Source: Amoebophrya sp. A120 (lineage: Eukaryota > Sar > Dinophyceae > Syndiniales > Amoebophryaceae). Taken from it: DNA of 64,000 bases. The notes beneath the pieces were generated by a model. It saw only the letters and a program-made list of their open reading frames with translations. It did not search any database and was not told the origin of the DNA. The DNA is taken from positions 3,105,303-3,169,302 of the forward strand of contig CAJINV010000008.1 in the NCBI GenBank assembly GCA_905178155.1, in the 5' to 3' direction. Shown one piece after another: positions 1 through 15,000 of the stretch. Numbering within the stretch: the stretch's first letter is position 1; each line of letters starts with the position of its first letter. The position numbers and the translations under genes were made by a program.

Positions 1-3000
1 AAACGAGTTGCAGTCTTGTCGGTGCCGGCCACCGCGTCAAGCAGCGTCGGAGCGGATCTTCGGGATTGTACTATCACTACAACGCGCACCACCAGGAGGC
101 TCGGGAGCAACGCGCACAGGAGGAAATAATCAGGCGACTTGCGCCAGTGATCGAGAAGATTTTATTCAAGAGGTGCCGCCGAGCGGAAGCAGAGGGAGAG
201 GCTGTCGGTTTATTCTACTCGCTATGTGATCATAGAGGGGCTGATTGTAACGAAAAATATCAGGATGATGTTCTTGAACAGGAACAAGCGCACAACACCA
301 ATTTACATAAGCAGCATGTCCTTCGCTATTTTCGAGACACCATCACGGAGAAGCAACTGGATTCCTTTCTCCCGTCTTTGGAGTACCTCTACAAGCGAAA
401 ACAGATCAGTGAAAGCGATTACGAGTTTCTTGCCGCGCAGGGTCGGGTCGCCCTCAAGCGGCTGGTGTGGTTTCGCCATGAGCTTTTCAAGTTCGAAAAG
501 AAGCGGCGGAAAGAGATGGAGTGCCAGTTTGTGTCGGAGTGGCGGGAGCATTCGGACCGGTATTTGGAATTGCGAAATTTCCGCATGGACCTCATGGACG
601 AAGAGCAAGAAGCTGAAGAGGACCAGGACAAAAGTGACGACACGGGATCGGACGAGGGTGATGCAGGAGGTATAACAGATACAAGAACCCGCAAAACCTC
701 GTCCAAAGCAACCGACCACGAAAAGAAAACCGCGGCCGTAACGGCGAATCCAGATTCCGACGCAGCTGGTGCTCCTGTTGAGAGGACCATGATCAAGACG
801 GTCGTGGAGCCGAAAAAGAAAGACGACGCAAACGACAGCGACAGAACTTCTCGCATTTCATCTAAAGATGTTGATAAGTGCGATGGTGAACAAGGTGTCC
901 AAGAGCCCGCCAAAGAAGATGAAGAAACAGAAAGCAAGGATTCTCCACCTGCGGTTGATGCTACGGAGTTAGCTATGCGAATGCTGCACTCCGAGGAGGA
1001 GCAGCAAAAGCAAGACAGCACGAGGAAGCTCCGCGCTTTTCTGCGTCGCTTGGAGCACAAATGCCGTTTGAACGAGGAACGCAAGTACAATGCACCGGGA
1101 CGAGTTGCGAGACGCGACGAAGCTCTTCTTGCAGAATTCGATTTGTTCCGGAAAATTGAACACGGCAGAAAGCGCGTTTCCTCTTCGGCACCAGTAGCCA
1201 CTTTGGACGCGGCTGAAGTTGTGGCTGATCTGCCAAGGTCAACATCGACGTTTAGCGAACATAATACCTCCGACGTCCACTCGCGAGGTTTCACTTCCTG
1301 CGACAGGATGTTTTTCTGCAACGACGAGGAGCACGAACTGTTCCTTCGGTTTCTCACGAAGAAGCACCAAGGCAGGTCGGGTTCCGGCGTCATTCGTGAC
1401 CGTATTTTGGCAGCCGCAAGCCTAGGTCTTGCGGGAGACGAAAGCGAGCGGGAATATTGGGCGCTGATGCAGAAAGACCTGCGGGTTCTTCAACCAGAAC
1501 CATGTGGAGACAAGGGTGACGACCACTCCAGCGCGACTGGTGGAAAAAGAAAAAAGGAAAGCGAGCAAGCAGTTCTTGGTGACACCAGCGCGGTAAAGAC
1601 CCGACTGGACGCGTTTTTCGCTGCGGAAAGAAAGGAACAGGAAAGAAAGCGTGTCGTGCAGCGACGAGCTACAGAGGATGAAAGCGAATTGGATCACAAT
1701 CACCCGCCGGACGGAGGGCTGGGGGAGCAGCGGAGGGCGTGCTCGCTGATCATGAAAGAGGACACTAGTAACAAGGATGCAGACCAGAATTATGTGAGTG
1801 ACGCGCTTTCTGGCGGCGCGAAAGGAAACGAGCACACTGCGTCGGCGATGCAAGATCGCGTGGCTGCGTTGTACTCCTCTGCGCGGGGTGCAGGAGCAAC
1901 AGAAAGTCCCCGATCAAGAATCGGTGGAAGTAGGGGGGCAGTTACTTCTTCTACATTGAACGCTGCCAGCACGACAGTACCATCGCCACCACATCATCAT
2001 TTCCCCAACAGCGGAAGTTGCTCGAGCAGGGGACGACAGGGTGCAGCTCCAACTTTCGAAACCTCTACGTCGCGCAGTGCCCTTATGGAAGCGTCAGGAT
2101 CGAAATCAACAAAATTGAAATAATTTGTGATGCATAAAACCGATACCAGATGGAGCCTCAGTTTCCAATTGGCGCATGACAAATTTTGGGAACACCAAAA
2201 TCCAGTCTGTCATGCAGTTTGGGCAAAGAGGACCGCGCCTGTCATGCTACTCTGGTAGTACATGTTTAGGGCTCAACAGCAGGCTGGCAATCGGTCTCAT
2301 TTGCCTCCTCTCCAACACAGGCCTTATGTGCCCTACATTTTATGCATTGCAAATTTTTCGATTTTGTCGATTTCGATCCTGACACTTCCATAGCCCTTGG
2401 CCGCGAAGTAGTGCTGGACCCGAGCACGGGCGAATGGCGGCTTATAACCCGCTCAGGTGTTACAATCTCAAACGTTACAATAGAATTTGGAAATCTGTGA
2501 TGCAAGAATGCATGATCTAACCAATTCTCATAGGACTGCGCATGACAGGTTCCGGAGCATCAAACCCCACTACAATCTGGCGAAATTTGTATTGCAGAAA
2601 GTGGAACGCTCTGCGAGTCTGTCATGCTCATCATGCAAGACAAATCTCAGACTCTATTGTAATGTTTGAGATTGTAACGCTTGAGCAAGTCATACGGCTG
2701 AAGCCCTATTTCGATGAAACGCTCTGCAAGTGGATCTACTCTAGGTATGTGACTCTTTCTTTTGCACGGTTCACCCCGTGTAAAACTAGTACCAGTCGTG
2801 CTGGTAAGGGACGACCACGCGATCAGGAGCCGCTCACGAAGACCATGTACCTATGCAAGATGAAAAAAAGATTGCTGACCTGTTGCATGCGATGCAAGGC
2901 AGTGCTACTTGTACTTGTCATGCGGAATTATATGTTTATAAAGTGTGCGCCATATATCATAATTAGGTGACTTAGTTTCAATTTGTTCATTTCACGTATT

Positions 3001-6000
3001 GTCTGCGCATAACAACTTACTTTTTTTGCTGTCAGTGTCATGCTCATCCTCATGCCAGACAGATTTGAAATGCCGTTCTTCCAAAAAATTACGTCTACCT
3101 ACAGTCTTTTTTACTTGGATAGTGCCAGGAAGGATACTACTGCAGCAAGGAGAATAGACGCTTCCAGCTCACAAAGGAACAGGAGCCCGCTGCCCATGCC
3201 ACTCCCAGTACTTCGACTTGCGATGCATTTGCTCCTCCAGGAGCTAGTGCTTTCGTTTTTGGTAAACAAGTTGTGAAGAACGAGCGTGACATGGTGGTGG
3301 AGATGAATGTTGCCCGTGGTGGTCGTGATGAAGGAGTAGAACCCCATGATCTAGACCCCGTCCAGCAGGAAGAGTTTGTTGTCACGAGACAGGGACGGTG
3401 GGTAGCAGAGGCCCCTGACGCCACCGGCTGTCGTGGGCAACGTCGTAAGAAGCCAAGGTTTGAACATGGATACTTTGACGCCGTTGGGAACTGGGTGGTG
3501 GTTATCCTGTGTAATAACGTCCCTTTGCATGTGCATCCCAGAGTTTTACATAAGTAGATTTGTACTTGTTACAGGAACACTTGTAGAAATGGGCATCTTG
3601 TTCTGTCAGTCGTGTTGTCACGAAGAAGATAGAGATGACATGGCCTTGTGATGCGGCAGTCCTGCTTGCTAAAAGCCTGCTCTACAATTCAGAGATGAAA
3701 GTCTTGACGTCATCGACGCAACATAAAAAGCCGAAGCTCGTTGCTTTGTGTAGCAAAATCCCCAAAAATGTCTTGAGGACGATTTTACGGAGGATAGTGG
3801 TGGAATGGCACCGCCGCGAGAGCTGCTGGCTCGAGCGCGTCCAGATGCCCACAAAACATACAAGCTGCGCGACCTTGCTCAACAAAACGATGGCGGTGAG
3901 CACCGCCGAGCGGAGGCTTGCGCAGCAAGACCCGGACGAACTCGAACTGGCCGAGGAGAGGAGAAAGGAACTCCGGCTGGACTTGCGGAGGCAGCAACTT
4001 CTGGCGGCTCGAAAACGGAGACAATCCGTTGGTCAACATCTTACCGGCGCAGGACCAGGGCATGATCATGATCAGGCTGTAACCGGTTCCGCCCTCGTCA
4101 AGAACAAGCCAAGACCTGATGTAGTTCTTGAAGAAAGGGCCACTGAGAAAACGTCGAAACAAGCTTGTGTTAAGCCCCACCGTGGCCCCCGCACCGTCCA
4201 TTTTCAAGTGCCGGCTTCTGACGACGATACCGATAGCACGGACAACGAATTTTCCCGGGACAAGAGAAAAAAAGACCGCGACCGCAGGCGGGAAGAGCTG
4301 GACGCGGACACGATTTGTACTCCTGAGGAGATGGGCTTCGGCTTCTGCACCGCAGCGGCGCAAAGGGCGCACGACGGCGATTATGGTCCGGTTGAGGAGG
4401 GAGGTGAAGCACGAACGACCGAGGACAACCACTGGGTTCGCCTGGTCACCAAACTGCTCGGCGGCCACGGCTGGACGCTGACGAAGCAAAACCCCGTGGC
4501 GGGCTTCGACATTTTGCAACGGTTGCCCGCGGAAGAGAAGCGTTGGAGTCGTGGCAAGAATGAGGAAGATGATGATCAACATCTTCGTGAAAGTAGAGCC
4601 GGAGCTACTCGTCCTGGATCGTTATGCATTGCAAATATGTCGGCATCTGGATCTGGAATAATGATGTGCTCTGTAGTACATGATCATCACACACGCCAAT
4701 AAATTCCTCTCGCGCGGGTAGTTGTACAAGAGCGATGCCCATTTTTCGCCGTGCTGAAACGGTTTTCGTGATCCGGATTCCAAAAGACCTGTGACGCTAT
4801 GCCCTGCATTTTTCCAAACCTCGCGGGGCAAAGGCTAAGGCATACGAAATCTGCATGAAGACAAGAAACTCCCGGACTCAACATCCAAGAGACCGCAGAT
4901 GACATATTTGCAGTGGATAGTCGTACCAAACCAGATTGCTGGAAGAGTTTCAGCGGAGGGAAAATTTCCAGCGAGCTTTTGAGGACGCTGCTGCCACCAA
5001 GTGGGTGACCATTGCGCGCACGCACTACAGCTACCAGGCCAAGACCTGGATCACTCGCCGCACGGCCTTCTACTGCGCAAAGCAGCAGCGCTACGTGGCC
5101 TTAGATGGCTACATCAACGAGTTCACGGGCACGTTTATGCAAGGCGGGGGCCTGCTCCCCCTGCGCCAAGCCTCCGTGAACGTGGAGCAGCCGTTTGCCG
5201 GCCTGCGGCTCTGCCACGAAAAAATGCTGGTGCACCAAAAGCAGTACCTGGACTTCGGCCACCCGGCGTGGCAGCCGCAGCCGGAACACAAAAAGCTCGC
5301 GACGGTGCACCCGTTCTTGACGGCGCTGCAGAGAACGTGGCTGTCACAGACGCAGTGGAAATTGTGCAAATGGCGCGTGGGAAAGTGTTTCCTGCGGCAG
5401 GAGGAGCGAGAACTACTCCAATGGCTCTACTTCTTACCTGATCAGGACCATGCGACCCACCACATCGACGCGGAAAAGTCGAATCCACGGCCGGACTTTT
5501 CTTATACGACAGCCCCGAACAAGAACGACAACGACCAGCACAACGTCGAGATGAAATCTTCAGTCCCGACGCAGAACAGTTGTACCACATCGACCTCCTC
5601 CTGCGCAAGCAACTACCTCCGCCAGCCGAAGAGTCAGCACATTTACAACTTGTTGCGCGACAACGGGGTGCGCACCCGGAGAGATGCAATGCGGGTGCTG
5701 GTTCAGAAATTGAACGAGCGGATCGCCAAAGCGCATACCAAGGCGCGCGAGGTGTTCGTGCAGAGTTTGGGCGAGCAGTTGCTGGACGACGTGTGTGTGA
5801 CGCAGATTTTGTACGCCGAGCTCCTGGAGTTGGTCAGGACGCGCGAACAGGAGCAGCGATCGGCGCGCAACCGCTTCAAGAAGGAACTGGAGAAGCAGAT
5901 CCCCAAGCTGGCCCGCGAAATGAAGCAGCTACTGGTGGTGCAGGAGCTGTACGCCCGGAAGCTGCGGTTCCTGGAACCCTACAACTTTGCCAAGAGCCTG

Positions 6001-9000
6001 TTTTCGCAGCAGAAAAAGCTACTTGTGCTCGAAGAAGTGAAGACCCGGCAAAAAAACCGGAAGCGCGCGCTGCGCTGCCGACGAAAAATCGAAGACTTCA
6101 GGCTCAAAAAGCTGGAAAGCGAAATCAGCGCGAAGTTTAAAAACTTTGCTCAGGATGACGTACTAAATCGGGGCGAAGAAGCTGTAGATGACGAAGTAGA
6201 AGATGTTGAAGATGATGATCCTGAAGACGGCAACCATTTATGTTCAAGTCCTCGCAGAAGTGAAATTGGACGAATTGCTGAGACCATCGTCGAACAAAAT
6301 GAGCAACTACATCACGAAGGGTCTTGTCCTGCCGAGCCAATGGAGAATCAGCTGCACGAAGGTCGTGGTTCTGCCGAGACACTGCAAAGTCACGGATCAC
6401 CACCGCGGCCGGAGTCAAAAATACTACACGGCGAAAAAAGCATTCCGAAACTGAAGGGAGGCCGCCGAACGCAGGAAGAGGGCGGCCGCGGGGACATTAA
6501 CCATCTCCATGACCACTGCAGGTCCGCCTCGAAATCGCGATCCCGAGGACCACAGGAGCACTCGGAACGACGAAGACGAACCACCAGTACGAAAAAAGAG
6601 AAAAGCGCTGCAGCTCCTCCTCCCGCTCCACCACGTCGACCAACCTGGAAGTTGACGAAGCAAGACCGGCTGCGCATCGAGAAAATTGAGTACGCAAGGC
6701 AATCTCTTGTCCCCCGGCACGAAAAGCTGAAACTCTTTCAGGACCGGCTGACCAGCTTCGACCTGCTATTCAGAGGAAAAATCCCCCCTCCCCATATTGA
6801 ACAGGTACTTATGTTTCCAGAAATTTGTGTTGCGGATTTGAGGTCACAAATCACATCTGTCTTGATGCAAGAAGACAAGGGCAGAAGCTTCCGCCCCATT
6901 ATGGAAGCGATTTGTCATGCTGTTGGGCCTAAAGGGGGGCCGTTTGCCATGCTGAACTACTAGACCCATGCGCCCCTATCTAGCCTGGGGATCTGGCCGC
7001 AGTGCCTCTCTGCAATACAAAGCTGATTTGTGGCCACAAATCAGCATCACAAATTTTCGTTTTGATATGGGGAGGGGGGATTTTTCATCTTGATACCTGC
7101 TCGACCTGTACACCTTTGAGAACCACATCGAGAAGTGGCTCGAGGACACGGCCAAAGTGAACGCTTTGACGCGCCGAGCAGAGAAACTGGCGGAGGGCAT
7201 GCGACAGCACCACCGGAGGAAGGTGGAGAAGGAGTATGATGAAAATGGTGAGTCCAGTTGTAGTGGTCGTTCTACAACAGGAGCCTCGGCTTTCGCTGCA
7301 AGAAACACTGCAGCGAACGACGAGGACCTCGATAATCGCAGCACCATTAGCAGGCTAAATGTTCTTGGCGTGAAAAATAACCACAACAGCATCCTCGAAA
7401 GTGATCAGAAGGCCCTGGAGATTTCCGTTTCTGCCCATGCGAGGCGGTTCGCGCTGCACCATCGGGCAAAAAAGCTGTGGCGAAAGCTCTTTGAGATCAG
7501 CACACCCACAAAAAAAAGCATGAGGTCCGAAAAATGTGGAAAGAAGGCTGACGGGGACCTGGAAATATTAACTGACGAAGATGCAGAACCGAGGAAAAGT
7601 AGCTTCTCCGCGGTCGGCACCGCACGGCAAGGGCTTGTCGAGAAGACGGACAGATCACACCGGCGTGATCGCGGCAGTTCCTGTGCCCCCCCTGCCGCGA
7701 GTCAAGGAGAATCCCTGTGTCGCTCGTGTATTCCTTTTTCGCAGGACTTCAAAGCCGTCGTGGAGCAGCTGGAGATCCTATCAACTGTAAAAATGTCTGG
7801 GTCTGGAAGATTGCAACTTGTCATGCTGTTTTTGGACTCCGACTCTAAAAAGATTTGTATTGCATGACCAGCAAGAGGGGCACAGTTTGTGCTACACGAA
7901 CAGGGCACTTCTCATGCGGAAGGTGCATCAGGAAGCCCTCTAAAAGTCTGCGATGCTAGGTCCTGCATTACAGGAATCATGAGTCATGAGAAATATGCGT
8001 GACAAATCTTGCATTCTTCCAGACCCAGACATTTTTGCAATCCATAGATCCTGTACACCGACGAAAAGGAGTATCGCACGAAAAAACTGTTTCACTGTGA
8101 ACTTGTGATGCATAGAATGGAGCACACAACTATTTGTCTTGCTACACATGCAAGGCATTGGATTTTCAAGCGTGTTTTCCCTTGGTAAACGCGCATGACA
8201 GGTTTTTAGTCTCAAGTGTAGCAAACTTGTGATGCAGATCTTGCAAAATCATCACAGTGAAACAGTTTTTTCTTTGCATAAGGAGCAGTATGCGCTGACG
8301 CGGAAGCTTCAGCGTCAACTCCAGAATGCCAACGGGGAGCTTGGCCGCGTGGCCGCGACTTTGTCGGGCGGGATGAATGCCGCGCTGGAGCGTCTGACGG
8401 AGTTGAAGCGGCGGTTCCAGGACCGGATGGAACCGTACTATGAAAAACAGGCCAGGTCGATGAAATTGGAAAAAGCTTGTTTTTCCCGCGATAAAGAAGA
8501 GAAGAGCGGCGGAAAGCCGCGCTTCGTGTCGTCCTCGCGGGGGCTGCTCGGGGGGAAAAGAGGAAACTACACGGACGGCGGAGGAGGAGCACGAGCGCGA
8601 GCACGCGGCCATTGCGCTACTTTCTCCGACGACCGCAGGCGTGATTTTCCTCCGCGCGCTGCCCAGCAACAGGACGGCGAAGTAGACCACGAACTAAAAA
8701 CCTCTCACTGCTCTGCCGAACAGATACAGAAGACGCTTTTCGAGGCGCGCGTGCAGGCGCGTCGGCAAAGTCGCGTTGTCACGCTTCACAATTTCGCCGC
8801 GGAGGCCGCTGCGGTGCAGGATCTTGCCCAGAAAGAGAGGAACAGCGAACTGCGTCGCGAGGATTGGAAGAAGTTTCTCTCCTACGGCGCGGAAAGCACA
8901 GAAGACCGATGCCGCGACGAGTTCGAGGCGCACTTGCTGAAAACCATCCAGAGGCACGAGGCGCTGAATGTGCAAGCGCGGCTCGGCTTCGCGAGCGGCC

Positions 9001-12000
9001 CCCGTCCTGCTCGGAGTGCTGGCGCAACTGAAGTGACCGACGGAAGAGGAGGAGGAGGAGGAGGAGATGCAACGGGCCGTCTACCTTCCTGTTACGTGAC
9101 GACGCACACCTCGACGAAGGCGACGGCCGCGGCTTGTGCTGCGACCGAACAAGGCGCCGTTGCACAGGACCTCCTCCAGGAGGATCTTCAAGAGAACTCC
9201 GGTAATCGTACGAGCCGGGCTCGTACCTCGGCTGACGAGATGTACAACGTGCGACAAGAAATGAACCACAAGATGAATGGTCGGAAGTTCCACGAGCTGG
9301 GAGGGAGTGACAAGCTCCTCTTCCGCATTGAGGATCCTGATCTGCATCACAGGTTCTTCTTCACTGACAGCACAAGAACGACAACGACGGCTCTGGAGTA
9401 TTGAAAGGAAAAATCCCCCCTCCCCATATTGAAAACGCATTCGTCTGAAAATTTGTGATGCAGATTTGAGGTCACAAATCCTGTCTGTCTTGCAAGAATG
9501 CAAAGCCAGAGAGTCCGCCGCATTATGCCGGCGGTTTGTGATGCTGTTGGTCTTACAGAGCCGACATCTGTCACGCTAGTCCCCTAGGTCAAAACCTCTC
9601 GACCCAGGCTTGGCATATGCCTGCAGTCCTCTCCAGCAAGACAAATCTTATTTGTGTACGCAAATCCTGCATCAGAAACTTCGTTTCGATATGGGGAGGG
9701 GGGATTTTTCCTCTTAATATGGAGGAGAAGGCTCTCATCCACCAGATCCGGGAGTTCGACTTTGTGCCGATCAAGAACCTATCAAACGCAAAAGTGTATG
9801 GGTCTGGGAGGATGGAACTTGTAATGCTAGCTTTACATTCCTGGGTGGAAATCTGTATTGCATAACCGACAAAAGCCGCAGCCATTTTTGTCATGCAAAA
9901 ACGCAGGCTTCTCATGTCATGCGGGCTGCATATGAGAAAGTGCTCCGGAAAGTTGTCATGCTGGTCTGCATTCGGAAGTGTTTCCATCATACACATTTTA
10001 GTTTCACAAGTTTCCAGACCCAGACATTTTTGCACTTGATACAACCCCGCAAAACGTTTGGAAGTGTATCCCCTAGTAGAGAAGTATAAGTAGCACACCC
10101 GAAGTAGAACTAGCCAATTGTGTATGTTGCGGTTAATATTCTGGCAGAAAAGTGTTTGTCATGGTCTTGATGCGCAAGATGAAAGAAAAGCTGCCATGCA
10201 AAATGGACACTGTCATGCGATGCGATCTTCACGATGGGAAAGCAATCGGAGAGGTCGCAAAAAAAAGATTTATGAACAGACGAAGTGGTCCTCCGTGTTA
10301 TTGCTACATAAAGTAGACACTGCATCTACTCACAATTTTTTTCATATAGGGCACTTCATTGGGTGTGCTTTTCTCTAGGAAGAAATGTTTGCGAAACGAG
10401 AAAATCCGAATGGTGAAGACGTTGCGAAGCAGGAGTGTAGTACAACGACGAGCCCCCCGCCGAAGAGTTCAACGGAGACCTACTTCGAAAAGCACTTTCT
10501 GCGCGGGTACGACGAGCCCGCCGCCGGGACAGACTGGATTAGTGTGCAAAATTTTGTGAACCAGATGAATCGACGGTTCCCTGAAGGGGAGACCAAGGGG
10601 GAAGCGTGCCCAACCTTTTTCGCGCTGATGGAACAGCTCTACGTCGGCCGGTCGCGAAACTGGGTCTTCGAAATTGATGTGGAGAAGACAGATTTTGTGG
10701 AGCCGCAGGCACGCGAAGTCGAACAAAGCGAGCCATCTCGTGGCTCGTCGTCCACCGGATGTTTCGCTGGTGGTGGTGGTGCACGAGCAGCTCCAGGAGT
10801 AGGAGATGTAGAGGATGCAGCACATCAACTTCATCAAGCGCCAGACCCGGAGAGGACGAATGAAGAGGAAGATGTACTTCTAGCAAATATTCTTGAACAG
10901 CGAAGAACGCGTCGCCCAGGAGCAGGTCCTAGTATCACGGTCCACCTGACACCAGCCGAAGAAGTGCAGGAACACCAGATCCTCGCGCAGCACCTCCAGA
11001 CCGGTAGTTGTACTGGTCAGGTGAAAAATCTGCAACAAGAAGAAGTGGCCAAAAATACTCCTGCCGGGAACAAGAAGCTCTTGTTGCCCACAGCCTGCCG
11101 CGGGATGCAGTGGAACCGAAGAGCACACGTCCGCGCCGAATTGAGGAGCGCGGAGATGCTGAAACATGGTTCCATGATGCTGTCTATGCTTTGCAAAAGT
11201 ATCGTACTAGTATGAATTCTTGCAATACAAATTTCGATTTCCTCAGCATGAGAAATAAAATTTGTAGTTCGGATTTAACTTGAGAAAGACGCTTGTAATG
11301 CATGAATGGCATTACTACGAGTGCGATACTTTTGCACAGGATGCTGTCTAGTTGTACAGATGATCCGTCGAGGCTCGTCCTAGCAAGAAACGCGTGGCGA
11401 CATGATCACGAGTTTTCCCCAGAACCTTATTTTCTTTCATCAGAATCCAATAGCAGAAATATTATTCCAATGAAGCTGGATAGCACAACGACCCCGGCAC
11501 CGTCTACAGACGTAGGACGAGGCATGGAGGCATCGTTTCCCGCCGCCGTGTGGCCCCCGACGTCAAGTACCTTCTGCCTCTTTTCCTTCCTGCCGTCCCC
11601 TCAGCAAGCCTGTGCTGCGAAGAACTCACTACAGCAAGTGGTCTCCTTTGTCGACGCGCGCGGCCTTCTAGTCGAAGATCGTAGCAACGTGCGTGTCAAT
11701 ATGACAGTTCTGACTCCCTTTAGCCGCATCAGTCCACCGATTCCCGTCCTCACTGAACACGTGCGAAAGGGCAAGTTCTACACGAGAAAGGAGCCCATCC
11801 AGGACTTCATGCTTGACAAGGACGACCTGTGCGACGTGCACAACGAAGTTTTTCGCGCTGCTGGGAATAGAAGCGGGGCCAGCGCCCACTTTCACTTTTT
11901 CCACGAGACCCTCCCCGAAGCCAAAAAACAGTTGCTGTTTGTTCACCAAGATGAAGTGCATTCCGGCCGCTGCAAGAACTTTTCGGACAGGTGGAGCCAC

Positions 12001-15000
12001 GACAACGGCGATGAAGTGGGCACAGCCGCGCGACAGGAGTTTCAGCAGCAGCAGCACCAGCAACACAGTACTATATGGGGGGCATCCGAATCTTCATGGG
12101 CGGAAGGAGAATACGGCGCCCCTCCGCGTCGCCAGGCATGTTCTGCGGCGGCGTGGAGCCGCTTGCTGGTGCAGTCGAAAAAGGGCTGGTCATATGAGAT
12201 CGCACAGCCTGAGCTTGAGTCTCTCCTCCCGCTCATTTCAATAGGGCATGAGCAGCAATCAACCGAAGCAACGGCAAATGCAGAAGTGTAGCTTTTGTAT
12301 GACGATGAAAAATTCTCTTTCGTGTACGAGGTCGTGTAATCGGTCCTGTTTGGACTTCCGAAAGAACTCATGGCTCTGCAAGCATTGCCCACAGGAAGGT
12401 CGGAGGGGTCGACTAAGTATTGCTGATGTAGTTGAAGAAGGGGAAGATGGGGCGAGTTCCTTGAGGTGTTCTTTCATACTTTACCACAACAGCCTGCTCC
12501 TCTCGATCGGCGACACGCCAGAGAAAGGACCAGGAGGACAAAAAAATGCCAAAGCACAACTCCCGGGCCTGGTGAAGACCACGTTATGCTTGGTTCGGTT
12601 TCGGCCTCCTGCAGCAGGAGGTACGCGCCAAGAGCGCAAGAACGGCCAGGATATTACACTTCGCTCGATGAGCAGAAGGAGGACAAGACTAGCCCTTCAC
12701 TGCTTGATATGCTGAGAAAAAACGGACCCCACAACAGCGACTTCAGCTCACTGACATTTTCCCAGGTTTGGATGTTTTGTCATGCGCAGCCGCATGAGGA
12801 ACATTTTCTAGTGTGCATTTGGAATTTCATAAAGGATAATGCGCATGCGATCGATTCTTCATGCGGCTCTTAATAAAGAAACTAAAAACGACCATTCCGC
12901 TGCGAATCCAGCAAACCGGTTATGCACAAATTGCCGAAGCTTCTAGATTTGTCTTGCCAGAGACGGTCGCATCTTGACTATGGGGTGGGACGTTTTTACA
13001 CAGGATGCCGCACCTCCGGAACCAGAGCAGCGATTATCCTAAGCGACAGCAGCACGACGACCAGAGTATTGCCAATGAAACTTTTGTGTTCCAGACTCCC
13101 CAGTTCCAAAACACGATCTCCAGTCTGTTGAACACATCTACGTCTCTGTGCCAGCTCAGCTTTAAGGTGTTTCCCCTCGGTTCCCAAAACCAGGACTATT
13201 CCGAGGAAAAATCACCCCTCCCCATATCGAAAAGGTGTGTTTCCGAAAATTTGTGTTGCTGATTTGAGGTCACAAATCACGTCTGTCGTGCAAGAAGACA
13301 AGCGCAGAGGCTTCCGCACCATTATGGAAGCGATTTGGCATGCTGTTGCGCCTAGAGGGCGCCCGTTTGCAATGCTAAGCAACTAGACCTATACGCCCCT
13401 ACCTAGGCCGAGGATCTGGCTGCGATGCCTTACTGCAAGACAAATCCGATTTGTGTACCCAAATCCTGCATCACAGATTTCCATTTCGATATGGGGAGGG
13501 TGGATTTTTCCTTTTGATAAGGACGAAGCCGTCCGCATCCACAACCAGATGCGGCACATTCGCCACAACCTGATGTCGATCGTATGCATTGCAAATATGT
13601 CTGGGTCTGGAAACTTGTAATGCAAGTCAGTGAAGTGGTCTAAGTACTCTGTAATGCAGCGCCAAGCATGAAAGGTTTTTTCGTCGCGTTGTGTTGCGTA
13701 CTCTACATGAGAAACTGCGTTTCTGCATGACAGACAGAGGGAACTGTTCGTGGCCACGCCACACAGAGTCCAGAGTCATGCCAGACAAGCATGACAAATC
13801 TCGCAGTCTTCCGGACCCAGACGTATTTGCATTTCATAGATTGAGCACCTGCACAACTTCGTGGTAAAGCCCCGGCTTCTCGCACATACGGAGATGAGTT
13901 TGCCCCTCCGTGTGCGCGAAAAGCTCTCCTCGGCGACAGGATTTTATCCTGGATCGGGCGATGATGTTGAGGAGGGGGAGCAAGAAGAACGAGAAGAAAT
14001 GTACCAAGTGCTGGTCCGCGACTGGCTCACTATGGGAGTAGACGGCGCTGGCTTTGGGGCGCACGGAGAGGTAATCACGACCGACGCGGCCGACCATTCC
14101 GTTCGCTACTTGAACGCCTTGGCACAAGAATTCATTGCGGATGCGACAATTAGGCTCGCGCACGTAGCCGGCAGCCTCGGTCTTGCCGGGGTGTGCTCCC
14201 AAGCCACGGAGCTGCTCAGTCGCTGTGCGGCTTGCTGCGTGCAAAGCGAAGGAATTAAGATGTTGGAGGACGGCGACCGTGCAAGTAGTGGTAGAGCACG
14301 TAAGAGCTACGTGCGTTCTTCATCATCTCGTTCATCTCGGAGTTTCAGAAGAAGGTCCAATGCTGCGGAAGAAAAGAACGACACCGGTCGAACAACTGCT
14401 GGTGCCCAGGCAACCAATGACCTCGTCTTGCTCATGCTTTATCCTGAGTTGGAAAAACGCATCCCCGCAGCCTTGTCATGCAGTGCTGCATTTCATTTGA
14501 ATTTTATTTTCTCACGCGGCGCTCGCTCTCCATGAGGGGCTTTTTCTAGTGTTGTCTGGGATAATTCTGTCGTGCTCGTGCGCTAATCAAAATATAATAA
14601 AAGGACTGCATTTCTTGTAAAAAAGAAATGCGTCTGGACTAGCAGCTTATTAATTTAGTCAAGCACGACTAAACAACTGCGTAGTAGCGAAGCCTGTCAA
14701 CATGCGTGAGTCCGAAAAGTTTTGGACTTGTCTTGCAGCGTTTTCATGTTTACCTTAGGGTGGGGACGCTTTGACACAGGATGTGCTTTTGGAAAAAGCA
14801 ATCGAATCGCTTCGCGAAGAAGACGAGGTGCTCGGCGCGACGGCAGAGGGATCTTCATGTGGAGCAAAAATTGTGCCTGCACCGCACGAAGGCGAAGGCC
14901 CCAGTTTTGCAACAAAACAAGGGCGAGCCCATCTTCGACAGGAACCTCCAAACACGACGAGAGTACCTCCAGGAGCAGCACAGGCGTCCACACCATTTGC

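Noticed and set aside
419-1393. 324-codon minus-strand frame over the first exon
   Set aside because: Shadow of the plus-strand coding frame; Ser/Arg/Cys-biased translation and no splice context.
2745-3276. GTATGT...TAG as a plain GT-AG intron
   Set aside because: Strict GT-AG removal enters a frame that stops at 3,276, whereas a junction one base different opens the frame that continues for 30 kb.
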